Shown here one piece after another: positions 35,401-43,404 of a stretch of DNA of 64,000 nucleotides (the first letter of the stretch is position 1; each line of letters starts with the position of its first letter). Source of the DNA: Opitutaceae bacterium (GTDB taxonomy: Bacteria; Verrucomicrobiota; Verrucomicrobiia; Opitutales; Opitutaceae); contig JANQSC010000051.1 in assembly GCA_028284235.1 (NCBI GenBank), positions 62,001 to 126,000 of the forward strand, read 5' to 3'. Position numbers and translations under genes: made by a program. The notes beneath the pieces are model-generated. The model saw only the letters and a list, made by a program, of their open reading frames with translations, was not told the origin of the DNA and ran no database searches.

Positions 35401-35908
35401 GGAGGAGCTTCAAGAAGACGGATCGTTCCAGCGCGACGAGGAAACCTATAGCGTTGGGCTCGACCGGACGATTCTCGGCAATATCGTGGCAGCTCGATCG
35501 CTCGACGGAACCGTGTCGAACGAACAGCGTACCTGGCGTTTCACCGGGGTGACCTCCTACGATTTCCAGGAAGGCGCGTTCAAGGGTTTCGGAATTGGCG
35601 GCGCTTTCCGCTGGGAAGACGAAGCGGCGACCGGATACGTGACATTCCTCGATCCGGAAACCGGGGCGGTGTTGCCGGACTTGAGCCAACCTCACTTGGA
35701 TGACGGGGTTTCGAGCGGGGACGCGTGGATCAGCTACGGCAAGCCAATAATGGACGGCACCGTCGACTGGGACATTCGCCTCAACGTTCGCAATCTGGTG
35801 GGCGAAAGCGGTAACATTCCGGTGAAAACAAATCCGGACGGGCAAGTGGCGGTCATCCGTATCCCGAATCCGCGGACATTCATCGTATCCAGCACCTTCA
35901 GATTCTAG
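32438..35908 (+). CDS. TonB-dependent outer-membrane receptor
   Basis: 1156 residues. Signal peptide ends near AFA-QDDD; an acidic stretch leads to the ELSPFSVDA segment, which takes the place of a TonB box in Opitutia receptors. A plug domain follows (about 60-200: DLGASISVVTQEFM, GPNSILFGIGSPGGVIN), then a long barrel region ending in an aromatic C-terminus, STFRF. It is larger than most siderophore receptors, which fits oligosaccharide import. It is divergent from a cytoplasmic sulfatase and close to a LacI regulator, a polysaccharide-utilisation arrangement, although no SusD homologue is present. A hairpin terminator follows at 35933. Confidence 0.93.
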   Translation: MKTLPHYRLLPGAFALAGLVCLPTAFAQDDDSDEEEVYELSPFSVDAADSAGYKATSTLAGTRIKTNLKDLGASISVVTQEFMEDVGATDAQTLLSYVSNTEVGGYQGNFTGASEQAQSRYYQTEERTNPQQNQRIRGLGSADLTRGFFLTDIPFDGYNTERVTVSRGPNSILFGIGSPGGVINNATKRAVQNSDFGEFGVRFDNYDSLRFTFDYNKSLLEDRLAVRVAVLEESQKYKQRPAHEDQTRFYGDVNWVLFEGNGNTTRLRVNGEDGKQNGSPIEIIPPTVAYHNWFEPISPSISQFTGATPAASVVDPSQGGTWEFQALHDDPIGTGSNESLVGTNIHPTIFRHVGIVYSTRGATMPDVGGGLGLGGYNGLIPWSTSRDTLASTGLAGTPMAIASGLPDDAPVGNIRDFHTVSPYAEGYATGFVAPTLQNRDVFDFYNQMYSNGLDQIEREFDAFNVALEQTFFEGNAGFEVAFDQQSYYTHRNFPFSGGSGTSSAGPYDIYVHNSVWLPNGQPNPNVGRAYTRVREPRQDFNWSDRETFRFTAFAEKDFSENDGWLRHLGRHRWTGLYNDYTLDTFSRRLADKGDSDEIDMNSTQQANGINHGRRNINIMAYTSDSLIGVQSLDDVRLHPIDFQMYQDGQRFNYAWVDTTGAGDRMIYTNEVFVNRILKDENIGQTNIDAKAFAWQTYLFGDNIVGLYGYREDDTESFARNTEAEAGIDDRFDGNGEWNPAFTNLSSTPALSESGETQTWSVIGRIPENWLGDLPFQIQAHWAASENFNPIGLRNNALGVAIGQPTGETEEYGFMVSSKDQRYSVKFNWFTTQLANISAGVNFNLANHVFNRINEHRDGELAGIPWSEHLIRLPGGADPAGHPIQSYEEWYSATLNAVPQALKDVVNPRQEDNTGDGMWDEYEWDAIPNLRSTRDQRAKGFEVEFVANPTSAWRILANVSKQETIFSNTAPVMAQLTLDYVAAIRASRMEELQEDGSFQRDEETYSVGLDRTILGNIVAARSLDGTVSNEQRTWRFTGVTSYDFQEGAFKGFGIGGAFRWEDEAATGYVTFLDPETGAVLPDLSQPHLDDGVSSGDAWISYGKPIMDGTVDWDIRLNVRNLVGESGNIPVKTNPDGQVAVIRIPNPRTFIVSSTFRF

Positions 35909-35932
35909 TTCTTGGCCAATAGTGTTAGTGGT

Positions 35933-35983
35933 AACCAAATAGTCTCGGGCGCCCGATTACGGTGCCTGGGGCTATTTGGTTTT
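35933..35983 (+). terminator. Rho-independent-like terminator after the TonB receptor
   Basis: AACCAAATAG at 35933-35942 pairs exactly with CTATTTGGTT at 35972-35981, with an inner GC-rich stem, and runs into a short T-tract at 35980-35983. It lies 25 bp after the receptor stop. Confidence 0.7.
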
Positions 35984-36041
35984 ACCAGCGAACGCGAATC
36001 GTTTATTCCGGTTGTAGAATCATTTCTATTCTAGCTCCGTT

Positions 36042-37928
36042 TTGAAAGTACTCCCCGCGAATCTAGTTCCGCCATTGGCTCTCTGCGCTCTTGCGTTCGC
36101 AGGCATTGTTCTGAGTTGCGACAGCGCGCGGGGACAATCGGGCGACTTGAGTTTAGACGTATTCGTCTGCGATACGCCGCAGTCGCCTCCTGCTTGGGCC
36201 TTGTATGAGCGGCAGTTGATCGATACGCTCAATCAAGCGAGTATCGAGTTTTACGATACGTACGTCTTGGAGGACGGCACTTTGGAGTGGAAGGAGCGCT
36301 ACGAAGGCGGGATGAATTCCTCCGACGACGCCTACGAGGCGTTTCGAGGCTATTCGCTGCTCACGGCTCTGGGAGGATCCGAAGAGGTCGACCGGCGTCA
36401 CCGCTATGTTTGGGAAGGCATTACCAAGCAGTTCACGCGCTACGGCCAAATTTATCGGGAGTTCGACTCCAATTGGGACTGGATGCATCATGGCGAGGGC
36501 TACATTTCGCTTTATCCGATGGGATTGGTGGACCCGGACGACGCGATATTCCGGGATCGTTCTACGCGATTTGCCGCGATGTACACGGGGGAGGATCCCG
36601 AAGCGCCGAACTGGGATCCGGAACAGAAGATCATCCTGGCGGTGATGAATGGCAGTCGCGGCCCGAAGATGGAATGGGTAAAGCGGGATTGGATACCGAC
36701 GAACGGGAATCTGACCTACTACCCCTTGCCTTTTTTCGATATCCCGGGGGTAGAAGAGTCTACTGCTTGGATCAACGACCATCCGGACAACGACCAGTTT
36801 GCTAAACTCGTCAAGGCGATGAGCGACCGCATGGCGAAAGGCGACGTGCCCATCAACCTCGCTACCACTGCCTTGATCGCCAACGCGTATCTATATACTG
36901 GCGACGAAAAATATGTCCAATGGGTGAAGGACTACGTCGGCACTTGGGAGCGACTCACACAAGAGAACGGAGGCATCACTCCCGACAACGTGGGGCTTTC
37001 CGGAAAGATCGGCGAATACACCGGCCACTGGTGGGGCGGCTACTACGGCTGGGTTTGGCCGCGCGGGGGCACCGACGTTGTCTACGCCACGTTGACTTCA
37101 GCTAAAGTCGGCACGTTGCTCACTGGCGACAAGCGGTACGCGGAGCTGCCCCGCAGCCAAATGGCGGTCATGCGCAATGAAGGCAGGCTAGAGAACGGCC
37201 GCTACGTAATGCCCATTCGCCACGACCATCGCGGCTGGTATCACTATTCGACTGAAATCGCTTATCCGTACGTGAATCTCTGGTATTTGTATCACAACGA
37301 CGACGACTGGAAGAACATCGAGCGACTGGCGGAAGCGCAGCGGGAGCGGGACGGGCGCATAGGCGATCCCGATTTGGGCTGGGCTTACTTCGTCCGAGGG
37401 AAGAATCCGAATTACCCGGTCGAAGCGTTCCAGCGCGACTTCGAATTCGTCGCGGAAAAGATGGAGACGATTCGCAATGAGAACGGGGATCCGGAAACCT
37501 GGGTCGACAACAAGTGGATTATTCACGATCCGGTCCGCATGGACAACTTGGTCCGGCTGACGATTGGCGGTATGCCCATCCACAAGCGCGGCGAAATGTT
37601 GCATGCGCAGGTTCGGTACTTCGATCCGGAGAACGATCGAGCGGGACTGCCACAGGATGTGGCGGCGCTCGTTTCTCGCATAGAGGAAAATTGGATACAG
37701 ATCGAGTTTTGCAACGTGAACCAATTCGAGAGACGACGCTTGGTGATTCAAGGCGGGGCGTACGGCGAGCATCAGTTCAAGTCGATTCGCGTGGATTCGT
37801 CCGACGAAGTTGCGATCGACGCGAAAGCGGTCATGCTCGACTTAGGGCCGGGGGCGGGCTCCTCGATCCGTCTCACTCTGGACCGCTACTCGAACAAGCC
37901 GAGTTATCAATTTCCTTGGGAGCGTTGA
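36042..37928 (+). CDS. Exported protein of unknown function, possibly an alpha/alpha-toroid glycan enzyme
   Basis: 628 residues from a TTG start (in-frame stop 9 codons upstream, no ATG nearby). A hydrophobic signal follows, with a possible lipobox VLSC (Cys28). The sequence is rich in Trp and Tyr (DSNWDWMHHGEGY, HWWGGYYGWVWPRGG) and helix-rich, with repeated helical pairs through about residue 480, then a beta-rich tail. This pattern suggests an (alpha/alpha)6 barrel like those of unsaturated glucuronyl hydrolases or polysaccharide lyases, but I do not recognise the family and see no diagnostic catalytic motif. It is three bases upstream of the propeller gene, likely the same transcript. Confidence 0.6.
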   Translation: MKVLPANLVPPLALCALAFAGIVLSCDSARGQSGDLSLDVFVCDTPQSPPAWALYERQLIDTLNQASIEFYDTYVLEDGTLEWKERYEGGMNSSDDAYEAFRGYSLLTALGGSEEVDRRHRYVWEGITKQFTRYGQIYREFDSNWDWMHHGEGYISLYPMGLVDPDDAIFRDRSTRFAAMYTGEDPEAPNWDPEQKIILAVMNGSRGPKMEWVKRDWIPTNGNLTYYPLPFFDIPGVEESTAWINDHPDNDQFAKLVKAMSDRMAKGDVPINLATTALIANAYLYTGDEKYVQWVKDYVGTWERLTQENGGITPDNVGLSGKIGEYTGHWWGGYYGWVWPRGGTDVVYATLTSAKVGTLLTGDKRYAELPRSQMAVMRNEGRLENGRYVMPIRHDHRGWYHYSTEIAYPYVNLWYLYHNDDDWKNIERLAEAQRERDGRIGDPDLGWAYFVRGKNPNYPVEAFQRDFEFVAEKMETIRNENGDPETWVDNKWIIHDPVRMDNLVRLTIGGMPIHKRGEMLHAQVRYFDPENDRAGLPQDVAALVSRIEENWIQIEFCNVNQFERRRLVIQGGAYGEHQFKSIRVDSSDEVAIDAKAVMLDLGPGAGSSIRLTLDRYSNKPSYQFPWER

Positions 37929-37930
37929 GG

Positions 37931-38920
37931 ATGAAGCGACGAGGCATAGTATTGTTCATCAGTTTGTTCACCGGCGCGAATCTATCGTGGGCCCAGATGG
38001 GCTCTCCCGGACATGGGGAAACCCAGGCGATCGCCTTGCATCCGAGCGATCCATTGGTTCTCTACGCGGGAGCGGCCAAAGGGCTTTGCAAAACGACGAT
38101 CGGCGGGAAAGACAACTGGCCCACGGTTGGGCTCGGTTCCTATTCGCCGCGGGCGATCGTTGTGGGGCAGCGAAACCCGGACATTGTTTATGCGGGAACG
38201 CATAAAGTAGGCGTCTATCGTTCTTCCGACGCGGGAGCGACTTGGGCCGAGGTGAACAACGGTATCCGTTATCCGGATATACGGACGATGTTGATTCATC
38301 CAGGCGATGATCGTGTGGTTTACGCAGGAACCGATGGAGGCGGCGTCTACAAAACCGTCGATGGCGGCGCGTATTGGGCTGAGATCAACCGCGGACTCAT
38401 CGACAAGGTCGTCCGCTCGATGGCGATGGATCCGCGCGACCCGAAGGTGATTTACGCAGGTACCTGGCACGGCGTTTACAAGACAGTCGACGGAGGGGAG
38501 AACTGGTCGGCCGACCCGGACGGTTTGTACGACGTCGATGTGCGGGCGATCGCTCTCGACCCTTCCGATCCGGATATCGTCTACGCGGGCACCCAGCCGC
38601 GGGGTGTCTTTCGTTCGGAGGACGGAGGAAAATCGTGGACCTCGGGACGGCGTCCCTTGATGGAGCATATCGAATCGATGGCGGTCGATCCGGCGAATCC
38701 GGGACACGTCTACGTCGGGACGCGCGCGGGCGTCTTCGTGAGTACCGACGGAGCGGATACGTTTACGACTGCCGGACTGCGCTGGTCGAACATGGCGTGG
38801 ACGCTTGTGTTTGACCCAAAGACGGATCCGCCTACCTTGTACTACGGAGGTGTTGGAGGGGTGCTCAAAACCATTAGCAAAGGCGTTCAGTGGGACGTGA
38901 CCGGCCCGATTAGACCCTAG
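37931..38920 (+). CDS. Exported BNR-repeat beta-propeller protein
   Basis: 329 residues with a signal peptide ending near WAQ. At least five repeats of the form VYAGT-x-GVYKTVDGG-x-W about 40-45 residues apart place it in the sialidase/Vps10-like propeller superfamily of Asp-box proteins. No catalytic residues for a glycosidase stand out, so it could be a binding protein or an enzyme not identifiable by eye. It is translated two bases after the preceding gene's stop and probably works with it outside the cytoplasm. The start is the ATG at 37931; upstream in-frame sequence lies inside the previous gene. Confidence 0.82.
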   Translation: MKRRGIVLFISLFTGANLSWAQMGSPGHGETQAIALHPSDPLVLYAGAAKGLCKTTIGGKDNWPTVGLGSYSPRAIVVGQRNPDIVYAGTHKVGVYRSSDAGATWAEVNNGIRYPDIRTMLIHPGDDRVVYAGTDGGGVYKTVDGGAYWAEINRGLIDKVVRSMAMDPRDPKVIYAGTWHGVYKTVDGGENWSADPDGLYDVDVRAIALDPSDPDIVYAGTQPRGVFRSEDGGKSWTSGRRPLMEHIESMAVDPANPGHVYVGTRAGVFVSTDGADTFTTAGLRWSNMAWTLVFDPKTDPPTLYYGGVGGVLKTISKGVQWDVTGPIRP

Positions 38921-39005
38921 CGCCTGCTGATATGCAGAATATCAACTCACTACTAGAAGATGGCCGCTCGGAGATCGGGCGATACGACTTGTCTCACGCT
39001 CGAAC

Positions 39006-39079
39006 AAACGCGCCGGGACGTCGCGTTCCACCTTCAGCCCGAGCAGACAATGGTGGACCGCTACGTCCCGGAGCGTTTG
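39006..39079. repeat. CGCCGGGACG-type intergenic palindrome (C3)
   Basis: AACGCGCCGGGACGTCGCGT at the left and ACGTCCCGGAGCGTT at the right, with GTTCCACC/GGTGGA pairing inside. Same family as 3975-4042 and 48598-48665. It lies upstream of the true TctC-TctB start, where an artificial N-terminal extension would otherwise read through it. Confidence 0.75.
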
Positions 39080-39163
39080 AATGGACGCCGATGCGCCCAG
39101 TGGGGTCACGATTCGATGAAATCAGCTTTCGGACCCAGCAAAACGCAATCGCAGATCGATCGA

Positions 39164-40495
39164 ATGACTGAGACTCAGCGAAGCGCGCTTAAGCACTCCA
39201 TTGTCGGGTTGTTGATTCTGTTCTCGATCGCTCAATACGTGAAGCTAGGTTCTAGTATGGGGGACGAGTTCCCGCGCAAACCCATTCGCGTTGTCGTGCC
39301 CTTCCAGCCGGGCGGGGGTTCCGATACCTTCGCCCGCATCGTGCAGAAGGCGATCAACGACTACGAGCTGATGCCGCAGCCGCTGGTGGTCGTCAACAAG
39401 CCGGGCGGCGGGACGTCGATCGGGAGCAGCTATGTCAAGGACGCTCGGCCCGACGGGTACACGGCGCTTTGTTTGCACGAGGCTTTGATGGTCGCCAAGT
39501 CGAATGGCCAGTCGCCAAACGGGCCTGCCGACTACGAAGTGGCGGCCGCGACCGGCGAGTTTGGCGTGGTGTTGCTGGTTTCCGAAGAGTCGCCTTACGA
39601 TTCGCTCGGCGACTTGATGAGCGCGGCCCAGTCTAGTCCCGAAACAGTGAAGTTCGGGGTCAATTTGAATACGCCCACACACTTTACCGCGATCATGCTG
39701 GAGAACACTTTGCCCGGCGCGCGCTTTCGGTTTGTGGCGACGGGCGGGGGCGCGCATCGCCTGGCGGGCGTCATGGGCGGGCACTTGGACGTGATTATAT
39801 TGTCGGTCGGGGAGTACGTGCGTTTCAAGCAGAACGGGCTGAAGGCGATCGCCTATTTGGGGAAGGAGCGCGTGGCGTCCATCCCCGAGGTTCCTACCGG
39901 CGAGGAACTGGGTTTTCCGGTTTACAGCGGAAACCTACACTACTGGTGGTTCCCCAAGGGGACGGACGCATCGGTCGTGAGCTACTTTGCCGAGGTCCTC
40001 GGAAAAGTCATGAAAACTGAATACGTGACTCAACGACTGCAGGAACTGCAGGTGTTGCCGCGAATTATCGTGGGCGACGAACTGAGCCAGCGCATCGACG
40101 ACCGGATGGCGACTTTCGGGACGGTCAAGCCGGAGCAGCGAGTCGAGCTTCCCGATTTCGAGCGGTGGACGGTAGCGTTCGTTCTGGTTATCCTTGGAAT
40201 TGTCATTGTGAATCGGATACGCAGTCAAAAATCTGAAACCGATTCCGAATCGGGGACGCGACTACGCTACGATTTCGCCTTTGGCGCCTTGGCGATGACC
40301 ATCGTCTACGTGTTGCTGATGGGCTTGGGGTTTGTCTCTTTTGTCTGGGCGACTATCCTCTATGTGGTCGCGGCGGGTTTGTTTCTGACGCGTATGGACC
40401 GGAAAAAGTGGATACCAATCTTGCAGGTCGCCTTGCTAATGTCGTTCGGCCTCCACTACGTGTTCACGCAATTGTTCACCATCGATTTGCCTTAG
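39164..40495 (+). CDS. Fused TctC solute-binding protein and TctB membrane subunit (copy 2)
   Basis: 443 residues from the ATG at 39164. An ATG at 38960 would add 68 residues, but they read through the repeat at 39006 and lack any counterpart in copy 1 (446 residues). An N-terminal anchor (about 11-24) precedes a TctC domain with VVVPFQPGGGSDTFARI, KPGGGTSIG and FVATGGGAHR; from about residue 329 four membrane segments follow, ending LFTIDLP as in TctB. Same fusion as at 18122-19462, but here the gene precedes tctA rather than following it. Context with a sugar-acid dehydratase suggests a sugar acid as substrate. Confidence 0.88.
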   Translation: MTETQRSALKHSIVGLLILFSIAQYVKLGSSMGDEFPRKPIRVVVPFQPGGGSDTFARIVQKAINDYELMPQPLVVVNKPGGGTSIGSSYVKDARPDGYTALCLHEALMVAKSNGQSPNGPADYEVAAATGEFGVVLLVSEESPYDSLGDLMSAAQSSPETVKFGVNLNTPTHFTAIMLENTLPGARFRFVATGGGAHRLAGVMGGHLDVIILSVGEYVRFKQNGLKAIAYLGKERVASIPEVPTGEELGFPVYSGNLHYWWFPKGTDASVVSYFAEVLGKVMKTEYVTQRLQELQVLPRIIVGDELSQRIDDRMATFGTVKPEQRVELPDFERWTVAFVLVILGIVIVNRIRSQKSETDSESGTRLRYDFAFGALAMTIVYVLLMGLGFVSFVWATILYVVAAGLFLTRMDRKKWIPILQVALLMSFGLHYVFTQLFTIDLP

Positions 40496-40531
40496 CGAGT
40501 GTATAAGTTAACAGAATTATTTGGTTTAGTG

Positions 40532-40612
40532 GTAGGGACCGGCTGCCAGGCGGTCCGAAATCGGTTGGAGGTTAGCTCAACTGACGCGGCTCGCCGGGCC
40601 GTCGAGCCCTAC
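40532..40612. repeat. GTAG-ended REPIN-like element, family B (B2)
   Basis: An 81-bp element: GTAGGGACCGGCTGCCAGGC at the left, GGGCCGTCGAGCCCTAC at the right. The left arm folds as GGACC/GGTCC and the right arm as GGCTC/GAGCC. Homologous, in opposite orientation, to 24828-24908. It fills most of the spacer between the TctC-TctB gene and tctA, so both genes may still be on one transcript through it. Confidence 0.9.
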
Positions 40613-40631
40613 CTTATTCGGACGCAATAAA

Positions 40632-42128
40632 ATGGAAGCGATCCAAACAGCGTCGGCCTATTTGTTCAGCCCTCAGGGAGTGATGCTCGTCGTTCTGGGA
40701 ACGGTGTTGGGGATCACTATGGGGGCGATCCCGGGGTTGACCGGGGCGATGCTCATTGCGCTTACCCTGCCGCTTACGTTCAACATGGACCCGATCAACG
40801 CGTTCATTCTGCTTATCAGCATGTATGTGGGTTCGATCAGTGGCGGGTTGATTACGGCGACGTTGTTGCGAATGCCGGGAACGCCGGCGTCGATCATGAC
40901 AACCATGGACGGCTACCCGATGGCCAAGGCGGGACGGCCTGGCCGGGCGCTCGGCCTGGGGATTACGGCGTCGTTTGTGGGAGGGTGTATTTCCTGGCTG
41001 TTTTTGATCACGCTTTCCGGGCCGATCGCCTTGTATTCAACGAAGCTGGGACCGTTCGACTTTTTCGCCTTGGTCCTGCTGGCGCTGGTTCTCATCGCCT
41101 CGATCGGGGGCAAGTCCATCAGTTTGGCCTTCCTGTCCGCGTCTTTGGGAGTGCTCGCGTCCTTGCCGGGGATAGACAAGGCGACGGGAAATCTGCGCAT
41201 GACTTTTGGCTTTGAGGAACTGAACGGCGGCTTGAAGCTGCTTCCAGTACTGATCGGATTGTTCGCCATCAGCCAAGTGATCTCGGACCTGGCCCGGCTG
41301 GAGGAGAAGATCACGATCATTCCCTTAAAGCGGACGCGCGAGATGCTCTTCAGCTTAAAGGACTGGAAGGATCAGGCGGTGAATTTGATTCGTTCGTCGG
41401 TGATCGGCACTTGGATCGGAATCTTGCCTGGCATCGGCGCGAACATCGGCTCGGTATCGGCCTACAGCGCGGCCAAGTCGTTTTCGAAGCCGGAGGAGCA
41501 GGAGAAGTTTGGAAAAGGGTCGGAGACGGCGATCGTGGCGGCGGAGTCCGCGAACAACGCGACGATTGGCGGCGCCCTCATTCCACTCGTTTCGCTGGGA
41601 ATTCCAGGCAGCGTGGTGGACGCCATTCTGCTCGGCGGGTTGCTCATCCATGGCTTGCAGCCGGGGCCGTTGTTGTTCCAGCAAAACCCGGAGATGGTCT
41701 ACACGATTATGGGCGCGATGTTCGTTTCCAATGTATTCATGATCTTGTTCATGCTCCTGGCGGTCCGTTACATCGCCCGCTTGGCGGCGCTTCCTCGAAG
41801 CTTGCTCATGCCGGTGATCCTCGTGTTTTGCATCATCGGCTCGTTCGCCTTGTCGACGCGGATGTTCGATGTGTGGACCATGATTTTCTTCGGACTTTTG
41901 GGCTTTGCCTTTGAACGGATGAAGGTCCCACTCGCGCCATTTGTCATCGGCTTTATTCTCGCTCCTATAGCGGAGGAGAACTTGCAAGCGGGCTTGATGG
42001 CTTCCAACGGAAGCTTTCTCCCGCTGGTCCAACGACCCGTTTCTTTGATCTTCATACTGGCCTCCGCCCTGTTGCTCGCAGCACCGCTGTATAAAAAGTT
42101 CAAGTACAGTGATACACCCGATTCTTGA
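40632..42128 (+). CDS. tctA: Tripartite tricarboxylate transporter large membrane subunit TctA (copy 2)
   Basis: 498 residues, closely similar to the TctA at 16635-18125 throughout: GAIPGLTGAMLIALTLPL, LLRMPGTPASI, LPGIGANIGSVSAYSAAK and GIPGSVVDAILLGGLLIHG. About 11-12 membrane segments. It forms the transport channel and pairs with the TctC-TctB fusion upstream. The stop codon overlaps the start of the enolase-superfamily gene by one base (TGATG at 42126-42130), tying the transporter to that enzyme and suggesting that the imported compound is its substrate or precursor. Confidence 0.93.
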   Translation: MEAIQTASAYLFSPQGVMLVVLGTVLGITMGAIPGLTGAMLIALTLPLTFNMDPINAFILLISMYVGSISGGLITATLLRMPGTPASIMTTMDGYPMAKAGRPGRALGLGITASFVGGCISWLFLITLSGPIALYSTKLGPFDFFALVLLALVLIASIGGKSISLAFLSASLGVLASLPGIDKATGNLRMTFGFEELNGGLKLLPVLIGLFAISQVISDLARLEEKITIIPLKRTREMLFSLKDWKDQAVNLIRSSVIGTWIGILPGIGANIGSVSAYSAAKSFSKPEEQEKFGKGSETAIVAAESANNATIGGALIPLVSLGIPGSVVDAILLGGLLIHGLQPGPLLFQQNPEMVYTIMGAMFVSNVFMILFMLLAVRYIARLAALPRSLLMPVILVFCIIGSFALSTRMFDVWTMIFFGLLGFAFERMKVPLAPFVIGFILAPIAEENLQAGLMASNGSFLPLVQRPVSLIFILASALLLAAPLYKKFKYSDTPDS

Positions 42129-43354
42129 TGCCTACGATATCCAAGATAACCACCGACGTGAAAGAGTTCCCGCTTGAAGCGGGCGACGGTACGGACTCGA
42201 TACACACGGATCCGGTTTACTCCTACGTCGTGACTTATCTGCATACGGATACAGGCGTTCGCGGAACGGGAATCGTATTCACCATCGGAGCCGGGAATCA
42301 GGAAATCCGGTCGCTGGTGGAAGGGTTGGCGGGCGCGCTGGCGGGTTGCGAAGTGGAGGAGCTCATGGCTCAGTTCGGCCGGCGATTCAAGGAGATGGCC
42401 GATCACCCGCAATACCGGTGGCTGGGCCCGCACAAAGGAATGGTCCATCTCGCGTTGGCCAGCGTCACCAATGCGTGCTTCGACCTTTGGGCGAAAGTTC
42501 GGGGAGTTCCCCTGTGGAAACTGCTTGTGGATCTCGATCCGGCCCAGATTGTGGATACGCTGGATTTGAGTTATTTAGAAGACGAGCTGACTCGGGAGGA
42601 CGCGATCCGAATTCTCGAGGACAACCAAACGGGCCGATCTCAGCGAGAGGGCATTGCCGCGGCCGGCTATCCCGGCTACGATACGTCGATCGGCTGGTTC
42701 GACTACACGGACGAGCAAGTGAAGCAGAACGTGCGCAGGGCGGTGGACGCGGGGTTCGACGCGATGAAGCTCAAGGTCGGGTCTCCCGAAACGGAGCGCG
42801 ACGTGCGGCGGGCCTACCTTGTAAGGGAAGCGGCCGGGGACGACGCTCGAGTGATGCTCGACGTGAACCAGAGCTGGTCGCTGCCGAAGGCGATTCGAAC
42901 GTCGAAAGAACTGGCGGGGATGCGCCCGTTTTGGATTGAGGAGCCGACGCAGCCGGACGACGTGATCGCCCATCAAACTTTGGCGAGAGAGATTGCCCCG
43001 ATAGATATCGCTCTGGGCGAGCACGTTTCGAACCGAGTCTTGTTCAAGAACTTCATGCAGGCGAAGGCCGTTCGCTACGTGCAAGTCGATTGCACGCGCG
43101 TGGGCGGTATCAGCGAATTTATTACAGTGAGTTTGCTGGCTCGAAAATTCGAGCTGGCCGTGGTGCCACATGTGGGCGACATGGGCCAGATTCATCAGCA
43201 TCTGACCCTGTTCAACCACATCAGCCTGGGCCACGAGGCCCTGTTTCTTGAGTACATCCCGCATTTGCGCGACAATTTTCTGCATCCCGCTGTCGTGCGG
43301 GACGGGATTTACGAAACACCGGTCGAACCCGGATCTAGCTCGGATTTCGTGTAG
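42128..43354 (+). CDS. L-fuconate dehydratase-like enzyme (enolase superfamily)
   Basis: 408 residues. N-terminal capping domain with FTIGAGNQEI, then the mandelate racemase/muconate cycloisomerase barrel. Catalytic positions are visible: K214-L-K216, metal ligands D245 (LDVNQ), E271 (IEEPT) and E298 (GEH), and H348 (VVPHVG). GYPGYDTSIGW and GEHVSNRVLFKN are close to the L-fuconate dehydratase group, which converts L-fuconate to 2-keto-3-deoxy-L-fuconate in non-phosphorylated fucose catabolism. A related sugar-acid dehydratase remains possible. Cytoplasmic. Start overlaps tctA by one base; an in-frame TTG lies one codon upstream. Confidence 0.85.
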   Translation: MPTISKITTDVKEFPLEAGDGTDSIHTDPVYSYVVTYLHTDTGVRGTGIVFTIGAGNQEIRSLVEGLAGALAGCEVEELMAQFGRRFKEMADHPQYRWLGPHKGMVHLALASVTNACFDLWAKVRGVPLWKLLVDLDPAQIVDTLDLSYLEDELTREDAIRILEDNQTGRSQREGIAAAGYPGYDTSIGWFDYTDEQVKQNVRRAVDAGFDAMKLKVGSPETERDVRRAYLVREAAGDDARVMLDVNQSWSLPKAIRTSKELAGMRPFWIEEPTQPDDVIAHQTLAREIAPIDIALGEHVSNRVLFKNFMQAKAVRYVQVDCTRVGGISEFITVSLLARKFELAVVPHVGDMGQIHQHLTLFNHISLGHEALFLEYIPHLRDNFLHPAVVRDGIYETPVEPGSSSDFV

Positions 43355-43404
43355 ATTGCGAGTTCGAATGGCCACGAATCTAAATCAACAATAATAAATT
43401 TAAA

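Noticed and set aside
38960..39163. N-terminal extension of the second TctC-TctB gene
   Set aside because: The 68 added residues read through a palindromic repeat at 39006-39079 and have no counterpart in the homologous gene at 18122; the start at 39164 gives matching lengths.
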